64,000 nucleotides of DNA, taken from assembly GCF_001723305.1 (NCBI RefSeq), contig NZ_LPWF01000024.1, positions 1 through 64,000 of the forward strand. The letters run 5' to 3'. A program made the translations under genes and the position numbers. A model generated the notes under the pieces. It was not told where the DNA came from. It made no database searches and was given only the letters and a program-made list of their open reading frames with translations. The stretch comes from Methyloceanibacter superfactus (lineage in GTDB: Bacteria; Pseudomonadota; Alphaproteobacteria; Rhizobiales; Methyloligellaceae). Positions 58,081 through 64,000 of this stretch are shown piece by piece (within the stretch, counting starts at the first letter, position 1; each line of letters begins with the position of its first letter).

Positions 58081-58299
58081 TCATTGCGCGGAGAGGCGTC
58101 TGGCTTCTCCCGGCGCGAGGTCTGATGCCGGAACCTCGCCTTCCTTCGTCAACCTTGCTTCGACGTGATGGGGATGGAAGCGAAGATGCGTCGCCACCTC
58201 CTTGATCGCATCATGGGCCGTCGCGGTGTTGACCGCCCATTGCTCGCTTGCTTCCATTTCGTCCTCGTACCAAGTCGCCTTCACCAGCCAAATCGACAT
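58081..58299 (-). CDS. Small conserved protein of unknown function
   Basis: 72 residues: MSIWLVKATWYEDEMEASEQ, then WAVNTATAHDAIKEVATHLR and RFHPHHVEARL. It reads like a small alpha/beta protein with a strand-helix start (sWLVKATW), without signal peptide or cysteines. It starts two bases after the lpxK stop on the same strand, so it is the last gene of the lipid A/Kdo operon. No function can be assigned. Confidence 0.65.
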   Translation of the reverse strand: MSIWLVKATWYEDEMEASEQWAVNTATAHDAIKEVATHLRFHPHHVEARLTKEGEVPASDLAPGEARRLSAQ

Positions 58300-58301
58300 G
58301 C

Positions 58302-59333
58302 TTAGATCCTCTTAGAGTGTTTGGCGCGTTGCGTTGCCGCATCGCTCAGGAGCGCCGCGAGCCTGTCTGCATCTTCGAACGTGACGACGATGGGGAAGGG
58401 GCGCGAGCGGTTCTTGAGCTCGGTGACCGCGCTTTCCGGATCGTCGTCGGGCAAGCGCACCCAGTCCTTCTGCGTCGTCACCAGCATCGCGCTTTTCTCA
58501 TCCGCTGCTTTGAGCAGGCGTTGCGCCTCGCGCTCCTTGAAGCGGTGATGGTCGGGGAATCCCTGGCTGTCGACGAGCCGCGCGCCGTTGCCGCGCAGCG
58601 TGGCGAAGAACTTGGTGGGCCGCGCGATGCCGGCGAAGCCGATTACCGGCAAGACTCCGAGCCAGCGGGCATCGCAATCGGGTGCGATCTTGGCCTTGAG
58701 CACGGGCTTGCCGGCGCGCTCGAAGGCCTCGACCAGCGACGCGGCCTTGTTGCCTTCGCCGATCACGGCCAGCGCATCGGCCCGGGCGAGCTGACCCGCG
58801 AGCGGCGCCCGCAACGGCCCGGCCGGGATGACACGCCTATTGCCGAGCCCGGAGGCCGCATCCACCACGATCAGTGAGAGATCCTTGGCCAGCGACGGAT
58901 TCTGGAAGCCGTCATCCATGACGATGATATCGGCGCCGCTTGCCTCGATGGCCTTGGCGCCGGCGACACGGTCGGCCGCGACGAAAGTGGGCGCCACTTC
59001 GGCGAGCAGCAGCGGCTCGTCGCCGACCTCATCCGCCGCCTGACCTTCGACGCGCACGACGCCCCTGGCCGCGCCGCCATAGCCGCGGGTGAGGAAAGCC
59101 GGTGTCCTGCCCGCCGCTTTCAGGGCCGTGGCCGATGGCGATGGGGTCGGCGTCTTGCCGCCCCCGCCGGCGGTGAAATTGCCGACGCAGATCACCGGCA
59201 GCGTCGAGCGGTAGGCCGGGTCCTTGCTCATGCGCGAGTGCGCGATGCGCCCATAGAGCGCCGCGACAGGGGCGAGCACCGAGGCCAGCAGCCCGTGCTT
59301 GCGATACCACCAGGAAGGCGTGCCGACACCCAT
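58302..59333 (-). CDS. lpxK: Tetraacyldisaccharide 4'-kinase, with compensated indels at about 59132-59146
   Basis: Phosphorylates the lipid A disaccharide at the 4' position at the inner membrane. 343 residues from ATG 59333. N-terminal membrane-binding helix (TPSWWYRKHGLLASVLAPVA), P-loop VGNFTAGGGGKTPT, and Walker B/catalytic MDDGFQNPSLAKD. Right after the P-loop the text reads PSPSATALKAAG, where AIAIATALKAAG is expected: on the coding strand one base is missing and one extra appears within 14 bases, so about five residues are wrong but the frame survives. Four bases from waaA. Confidence 0.92.
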   Translation of the reverse strand: MGVGTPSWWYRKHGLLASVLAPVAALYGRIAHSRMSKDPAYRSTLPVICVGNFTAGGGGKTPTPSPSATALKAAGRTPAFLTRGYGGAARGVVRVEGQAADEVGDEPLLLAEVAPTFVAADRVAGAKAIEASGADIIVMDDGFQNPSLAKDLSLIVVDAASGLGNRRVIPAGPLRAPLAGQLARADALAVIGEGNKAASLVEAFERAGKPVLKAKIAPDCDARWLGVLPVIGFAGIARPTKFFATLRGNGARLVDSQGFPDHHRFKEREAQRLLKAADEKSAMLVTTQKDWVRLPDDDPESAVTELKNRSRPFPIVVTFEDADRLAALLSDAATQRAKHSKRI

Positions 59334-59337
59334 GGCG

Positions 59338-60861
59338 CTACGACGCTTTCGGGGGGAGATAGGTTTCGAACGCGGCAAGCGTGCGCGGCAGTGCGCCGCT
59401 CATGGCGGCGATCGCCGCCTCAGCGCGCACCATCATGGCACCGCGCGCGGCATCGTCTTGCAACAGCTCGAGCGCCACCGTGGCGAGGCTGCCCGCATCG
59501 CCGACTTCCTTGCAGCCGCCGGCTTTCAGCAGCTCCGCGTAGGAATCGCGGAAGTTCTGCCAGTTGGGGCCGGTGAGCACGGCGGCGCCGAGCTTGATGG
59601 CCTCCACCGGGTTCTGGCCGCCGCGCGCCACCATCGAGCCGCCGATCACCGCGACGGGGGCCAGCGCGTAGAACAGGCCGAGCTCGCCGATCGTGTCGGC
59701 CACATAGACGTCCGTGCCCGTCTCGGGCATGCCGCCGCCCGAGCGCAACATGGCCTTGAGGCCCGAGGCGCGAAGCAGCTCGACAATATCCGGCCCACGG
59801 TCGGGATGACGCGGCACGATGATGGTGAGGAGATCGGGCAATGTCCGCTTCATCAGCGTGTGAGCGGCGGCGATGACCTCTTCCTCGCCCGGATGCGTGC
59901 TCGCCGCGAGCCACACCGGCCGGCCAGCCAGCGCCGCGGTGAGCTGCGCCTTGTCCTCCGCGTTGACCGGCGGCGGCGGCGCATCGGCCTTGAGATTGCC
60001 GGCGTTGCGGGAGTCCGTGACGCCGAGCTGCGCGAAGCGTTCGGCCAGGCTGTCATTCTGCGCCAGCACGAGATCGAACGCCGAGAACAGCGGTCGGCTG
60101 ATGCCCGGACGCCGCCGCCACGCCTTGAACGACGACATCGACATGCGGCCGTTGATGAGGAGAAGGGGAATCTTCTCCGCCTTCGTCTCCAGCACGAGAT
60201 TGGGCCAGATCTCCGACTCCACCAAGACGGCGAGTTCCGGGCGCCAATGGGCGAGGAAGCGGCGGATATAGCTCTGCCGATCAAGCGGCACGAATTGATG
60301 GATTGCCCCCTTGGGCAGCCGCTCGCGGGCGAGCCGCGCCGAAGTGACCGTCGCCGTGGTGAGGAGAAGGCGGATGTCCGGCCGCTCGCGCGCGATCGCG
60401 TCGATCACCGGCAGCGCGGCATTCACCTCGCCGACGCTCGCCGCGTGGAACCAGGCGAGGAAGCCTGACGGTCGCGGCGCGCTGGCCCGGCCGTAACGTT
60501 CGGCGTGCCGGTCGGGCTCCTCCTTGCCGCGCCGCGTGCGCCAAGCGAGGATCGCGGGAGCGACCGGTGCGGCAAGCTTCGTTGCTAGACGATAGGTCTT
60601 GAGCGACAGGCCGGGCTTCGTCCGCGCCTCCTTGCTGAGCGGGTCGGTCGCGCCGGCGAGCGCGTAGGCCCGTGCCGTCACCTCGGCCAGCGCCCGCTCG
60701 ATTGCGGCGCGTCCCGTTTCGATCTCCGCCTCGCCGAGCGCCGCCACATGCACGGGATCGCCGATGACGATGGCAAGCGTCGAGAACGGCAGGTTGATGG
60801 TGAAGGCGCTCCAGGTGGGCAGCTTGAGGAAGCGGCTTGTGGCGATGGCGAACGGCACCAC
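59338..60861 (-). CDS. waaA: 3-deoxy-D-manno-octulosonic acid transferase (Kdo transferase) WaaA, reading as an in-frame fusion
   Basis: Adds Kdo to lipid IVA. As read the frame has 507 residues; residues about 85-507 are WaaA: LSLKTYRLATKLAAPVAPAI, FHAASVGEVNAALPVIDAIA, ESEIWPNLVLETKAEKIPLL (membrane/acceptor region), AASTHPGEEEVIAAA and GGSMVARGGQNPVEAIKLGA. Residues 1-75 are not WaaA; they are the C-terminus of the preceding DUF374 acyltransferase. No ATG, GTG or TTG lies where WaaA should begin (about 60609), though AAGGAGG occurs about 20 bases upstream. So either the start was lost to error or the two enzymes are fused. Confidence 0.9.
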   Translation of the reverse strand: MVPFAIATSRFLKLPTWSAFTINLPFSTLAIVIGDPVHVAALGEAEIETGRAAIERALAEVTARAYALAGATDPLSKEARTKPGLSLKTYRLATKLAAPVAPAILAWRTRRGKEEPDRHAERYGRASAPRPSGFLAWFHAASVGEVNAALPVIDAIARERPDIRLLLTTATVTSARLARERLPKGAIHQFVPLDRQSYIRRFLAHWRPELAVLVESEIWPNLVLETKAEKIPLLLINGRMSMSSFKAWRRRPGISRPLFSAFDLVLAQNDSLAERFAQLGVTDSRNAGNLKADAPPPPVNAEDKAQLTAALAGRPVWLAASTHPGEEEVIAAAHTLMKRTLPDLLTIIVPRHPDRGPDIVELLRASGLKAMLRSGGGMPETGTDVYVADTIGELGLFYALAPVAVIGGSMVARGGQNPVEAIKLGAAVLTGPNWQNFRDSYAELLKAGGCKEVGDAGSLATVALELLQDDAARGAMMVRAEAAIAAMSGALPRTLAAFETYLPPKAS

Positions 60862-61327
60862 GGGCCGGCCCGACTTGGCCGCCAGCGTGGCGATGCCTTC
60901 ACCGGCCCGGCGCGCGGTCCCGGCGGCACGTCCGCCGTCATGGCCACGGTGCGCCCGCGTCCGAGTGCCCGGAGCGACTCGCGCATCGCCGTGGCCCCGC
61001 CGCGGTCCTTGCGTCGCGCTCCGCGCCCGCGCCCCTGATCAGCTCCATGCCGAACCGCTTCAGCACCGCGGCGAGCATCATGGCGTCGCCGTGGCGCGAG
61101 ACCATGGCCTTCACGTTGGCCGGCCGTTTGGGCTTCAAATTGGGCAAGAGCAGAAACTGGCCATGCCACAGGGCGAGCACTTGCGGATGCTGGTCGAACA
61201 GCTTGGCGTCGGTATCGGCCGGGTCCCGCTTGATCGTACTCGTGGCGTAGATGAGGCGGATATAGCTGGCGGCAATCGCGCTCACCATGTCGATGGCGGG
61301 CTTTGACGCTAGCAGCCGTTTCAACAT
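60640..61327 (-). CDS. DUF374 lysophospholipid-acyltransferase-like protein, frameshifted twice
   Basis: Member of the DUF374/LPLAT family found next to waaA and msbA. N-terminus MLKRLLASKPAIDMVSAIAA; HGQFLLLPNLKPKRPANVKA and MVSRHGDAMMLAAVLKRFGM carry the acyltransferase-like H-x4-D (VSRHGDAMML). Two one-base deletions on the coding strand near 61022 and 60920 move the reading through three frames: GMELIRGAGA, then RRKDRGGATAMRESLRALGR and TVAMTADVPPGP, then RPVVPFAIATSRFLKLPTWS. Its C-terminus (VTARAYALAG) then runs in frame into WaaA. Likely acylates a lipid A precursor or lysophospholipid. Confidence 0.75.
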
Positions 61328-61342
61328 CCCCGTCAGGCGCCG

Positions 61343-63202
61343 CTATTCGCCGGCCACGGCGACGGGCGCGTCTGCATCCGGGATGGCGTCCGCATAACCG
61401 CCGGCGATGCCGAATTGCGTGCTGTGCAGTCGCGTATAGAGCCCGCCTTTGGCGACGAGCTGATCGTGACGGCCGATCTCGACGATGCGGCCTTGGTCGA
61501 GCACGCAGATGAAGTCGGCCTTCTTCACCGTCGACAGCCGGTGCGCGATCATCAGCACCGAGCGGCCCTGCATCAAGCCTTCCAGCGCGGCCTGCACTTT
61601 GGCTTCGGCCTCTGAATCGAGCGAGCTGGTCGGCTCGTCGAGCAACAGGATCGGTGCGTCCTTGTAGATGGCGCGGGCGATGGCGATGCGCTGACGCTCG
61701 CCGCCGGACAGAAGCCCGCCCGCCTCGCCGACGCGCGTGTCGTAGCCCTTCGGCAAACCCATGATGAAGTCGTGCGCCGCCGCCGCCTTCGCAGCGGCGA
61801 TAACCTCGTCATCCACCACCGGCTTCGCCCCATAAGCGATATTGGCGCGGATGGTGTCGTCGAACAGCACCGGGTCTTGCGTCACGAGCGCGATGGACTC
61901 GCGCAAGCTATTGAGCGTGACATGCTTGATGTCCTGGCCGTCGATCAGCACCTGGCCTTGCTCCGGATCGAAGAAGCGCAGCGCGAGATTGACCAGCGTG
62001 CTCTTGCCCGAGCCTGACGGTCCCACCAAGGCCACGGTGTTGCCCGGCGGCACGGTGAGGCTCACGCCCTTCAGCACCACATTCTCCGGATCGTAGGCGA
62101 AGGTGACGTCCTTGAATTCGATCTCGCCCTTGTCGAGTTTGAGCGGCTTGGCGTCCTCGAGCTCGACCAGCGTGATCGGGCGGTCGACCACGCCGAACAC
62201 CCGGCTTGCGGCGGCGACGCCCTCTTGCAGCTGTGTTTGCAGCGTGGCGACGCTCTTCAGCGGGCTGTAGATGAGCAGCGCCGCCGTCATGAAGCCCATG
62301 AAGTGACCGAGCGTGAGATCGCCGCGCACGCCTTGCGTGCCGGCGAAATAGATGGCGAGCGCAAAGCCGAAGCCGACCAGAAGCTCCATCGACGGGCTCG
62401 ACAGCGCCCGGGCGCGCGTGCCGCGCATGGTGAACTCCAGCGCCCGGTTGATGGCCGAGGCCGCGCGCGCCTCCTCCTGGCCTTCCTGGCGATAGGCCCG
62501 CACCACGCGCATGCCGCGCAAGGTCTGGGTGATCAGCGCCGACAGGTCGCCGGTCTCTTGCAGCGACTTCGACGTCGACTTCCGCATCTTGCGGCGCTGG
62601 CGCGACAGCATGATGATCGCGAGCGGCAGGAAGATGAGGATGAGCACCGAGAAGCGCGCGTCCATGTAGAACATCGAGCCGACAAGGATGATCACTTTCA
62701 GAAAATTCTCGCCGAGCGTGACCATCGAGCGGCTCGCGGTGGCGCGGATCAGATTGGCGTCGTTGAGGAAGCTCGACAGGATCCGCCCCGAATGCACGGT
62801 CTGGATCCAGCTGAGATCGGCCCGCGCCAGCTTGGCGAACATCTGGATGCGCAGATCGGCGATGAAGCGGTGGCCGAGATAGGCGACGGTGGTATCGGCC
62901 ACATATTCAGAGATCGCCTTGAGCACCGTGACGACGACGATGGCTACGGCGATCCAGAGCACCATCTCTTCTTGCTTGGCGACGAAGACGTCATCCGCCG
63001 TGCGCTGGATGAGGAAAGGAATGGCGCCCGTGGTCGCCGCGGTCAGCAGCATGGCCGTGACGGCGATGCTGAGCAGGCCCAACCGGGGGCGCAGATGCTC
63101 CTTCCAGATGCGCTTGACGATATCCGCCGTGGAATAGTTGGCGTTCAGCTCGTCGGCACCTCTGGAGATCGCGTTTGCGTCTCTGAACAGCTGATCTTTC
63201 AA
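61343..63202 (-). CDS. msbA: Lipid A export ABC transporter MsbA-like (fused permease/ATPase)
   Basis: Flips lipid A-core across the inner membrane. 619 residues. Six helices (about 40-310; VTAMLLTAATTGAIPFLIQR; ILVGSMFYMDARFSVLILIF). ATPase: Walker A VGPSGSGKSTL (about 405), signature LLSGGERQRIAIARA, Walker B ILLLDEPTSSLD, His-loop IAHRLSTV. Frame intact. Lies upstream of DUF374-waaA-lpxK on the same strand, which fits a lipid A/Kdo operon and makes MsbA more likely than a generic exporter. Confidence 0.9.
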   Translation of the reverse strand: MKDQLFRDANAISRGADELNANYSTADIVKRIWKEHLRPRLGLLSIAVTAMLLTAATTGAIPFLIQRTADDVFVAKQEEMVLWIAVAIVVVTVLKAISEYVADTTVAYLGHRFIADLRIQMFAKLARADLSWIQTVHSGRILSSFLNDANLIRATASRSMVTLGENFLKVIILVGSMFYMDARFSVLILIFLPLAIIMLSRQRRKMRKSTSKSLQETGDLSALITQTLRGMRVVRAYRQEGQEEARAASAINRALEFTMRGTRARALSSPSMELLVGFGFALAIYFAGTQGVRGDLTLGHFMGFMTAALLIYSPLKSVATLQTQLQEGVAAASRVFGVVDRPITLVELEDAKPLKLDKGEIEFKDVTFAYDPENVVLKGVSLTVPPGNTVALVGPSGSGKSTLVNLALRFFDPEQGQVLIDGQDIKHVTLNSLRESIALVTQDPVLFDDTIRANIAYGAKPVVDDEVIAAAKAAAAHDFIMGLPKGYDTRVGEAGGLLSGGERQRIAIARAIYKDAPILLLDEPTSSLDSEAEAKVQAALEGLMQGRSVLMIAHRLSTVKKADFICVLDQGRIVEIGRHDQLVAKGGLYTRLHSTQFGIAGGYADAIPDADAPVAVAGE

Positions 63203-63320
63203 GCGTTTCCCCGATTCATGAGCCGCCCCGGCAGGTGGTGCCGCTCGCGCCGCCCCCTTCTAGCACGGGGCTCCGGCCCCCTTTAAGGCGAAAAACCTTG
63301 GAAGCGTAAAGCGCCCGACC

Positions 63321-63584
63321 CTAACCTTCGGCCCCGGTGGGGTGCTCGGGATCGAGCAGGCGGTGCAGATGGACGATGAAATAGCGCATATGCGCGTCAT
63401 CGACCGTACGCTGGGCCGCGTCCTTCCAGGCATCGTAAGCGAGCGCGTAATTGGGATAGATGCCGATAATGTCGAGTTTCTTGAGGTCTTGGAACTCGAC
63501 CTTGTCCAACTTCGTCAGCTCGCCTCCGAAGACGAGATGGAGCAGTTGCTGCCCGCCCGTCGTGGTTTTGCCTTTAGCAGCCAT
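63321..63584 (-). CDS. DUF4170 protein
   Basis: 87 residues: QQLLHLVFGGELTKLDKVEF and LDIIGIYPNYALAYDAWKDA then AQRTVDDAHMRYFIVHLHRL match the DUF4170 family. Short cytosolic protein, function unknown, conserved next to msbA/cysQ in Hyphomicrobiales. It lies between the phosphatase gene and msbA on the same strand. Confidence 0.85.
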   Translation of the reverse strand: MAAKGKTTTGGQQLLHLVFGGELTKLDKVEFQDLKKLDIIGIYPNYALAYDAWKDAAQRTVDDAHMRYFIVHLHRLLDPEHPTGAEG

Positions 63585-63640
63585 GCTTCCGCAGCCCCTC
63601 CCTAATGCCGGTGATCGCCGGCACCTTGCCCAAATGTGCC

Positions 63641-64000
63641 CTAAAGGTCTATGCGGCCTGTGCGCTCGATCAGCAGGGGATGCAGGGCCTTGCCGCTCGC
63701 CACCAAGCTCGGAAACTTGGGGTTTTCGCGGTTATAGGCGTGGGGATTGCCGCGATGGTCGGTGGTGATGCCGCCGGCCTCGTCCATGATCACCGCCGAG
63801 GCGGCGAGATCCCACTCGGCCTTGGCCGTCAGCGAGATGGTGGCATCGCCTTCGCCGCAGGCGACCAGCGCCAGCCGGTAGGCGACCGAATTCACCCAGC
63901 GCGCCGTCACCTCGGGCCAGGGCTCCTGCCAGATCTTCTTTTTGAACAGGCCGCCACTTGCGATCATCTTGGCGCCGTCGAGCGTCGGCTTGTTGCTGGC
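63641..64000 (-). CDS. 3'(2'),5'-bisphosphate nucleotidase / inositol monophosphatase family, C-terminal part
   Basis: The 3' end of a gene that continues past the right edge; 119 codons are visible. WVNSVAYRLALVACGEGDAT and EWDLAASAVIMDEAGGITTD carry the second metal/substrate motif (W-D-x-A-A) of the inositol monophosphatase fold. The position upstream of DUF4170 and msbA fits CysQ, which removes 3'-phosphoadenosine 5'-phosphate from sulfate assimilation, but the substrate cannot be told from the C-terminus alone. Confidence 0.8.
   Translation of the reverse strand, partial: ASNKPTLDGAKMIASGGLFKKKIWQEPWPEVTARWVNSVAYRLALVACGEGDATISLTAKAEWDLAASAVIMDEAGGITTDHRGNPHAYNRENPKFPSLVASGKALHPLLIERTGRIDL

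Overview
The window is 64 kb of GC-rich DNA, probably chromosomal, from an alphaproteobacterium, most likely the order Hyphomicrobiales (Rhizobiales). The placement rests on the gene families and their order: groESL with a CIRCE operator; hisS-hisZ-hisG; glcDEF; lspA next to a DUF3035/BamF-like lipoprotein and an M16 peptidase pair; DUF2093 beside xseA; DUF4170 beside msbA and a CysQ-type phosphatase; an HWE-type histidine kinase; a TIGR01459-type HAD protein; and an IleS with the zinc-poor C-terminus seen in this order. A marine or methylotroph-related family such as Methyloligellaceae is possible, but the sequence does not prove it. I see no rRNA, tRNA, CRISPR array, insertion sequence, integrase or phage gene.

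Layout. 1-12.1 kb is accessory envelope and periplasm DNA: an outer-membrane transporter-like protein with a decayed paralogue, a Crp/Fnr regulator divergent from a sulfatase / secreted HAD phosphatase / sulfatase cluster, several small secreted proteins, a membrane-anchored octaheme cytochrome c with HEAT and TPR repeats, and a NicO-type Ni/Co transporter. 12.3-17.4 kb is a surface-polysaccharide block (glycosyltransferase, NAD-dependent epimerase, WecA/MraY-like phosphoglycosyltransferase, WbpM/CapD-like dehydratase). 17.6-29.7 kb carries an orphan TRAP binding protein, a small cytochrome c, glycolate oxidase glcDEF, the hisSZG operon, a secreted histidine phosphatase and an SbmA/BacA-like ABC exporter. 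29.9-32 kb is groESL. 32-40 kb is mainly signalling: a catalase-related peroxidase, a PAS-HWE kinase, an FNR-like regulator, a degenerate EAL protein, and a CheZ-like/CheY pair. 40.2-54.8 kb is housekeeping: MaoC, ribF, ileS, lspA, BamF-like lipoprotein, two M16 peptidases, mutL, rsmD, rluB-like, tadA. 54.9-64 kb holds purD, xseA, DUF2093 and a lipid A/Kdo operon (cysQ-like, DUF4170, msbA, DUF374 acyltransferase, waaA, lpxK).

A pervasive feature is single-base indels. I could place about twenty, mostly one-base deletions, and they interrupt conserved genes such as hisS, hisZ, xseA, glcF and both sulfatases. In groEL, lpxK and the glycosyltransferase, paired -1/+1 indels scramble a short internal segment while leaving the frame open. 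This looks like base-calling or assembly error rather than gene decay, so I annotate whole genes across the breaks and say where each break is.

The most interesting candidates are: an isoleucyl-tRNA synthetase that appears to begin with about 210 residues of histone H1-like Lys/Ala/Pro sequence; two unlinked small proteins sharing an undescribed C-terminal signature (LQR-x-[FY]-P-x-x-N-x-P-x-SMRY); the sulfatase-HAD-sulfatase cluster with a nested palindrome in the regulator-sulfatase gap; the octaheme/HEAT/TPR cytochrome; and an in-frame join of the DUF374 acyltransferase to WaaA.
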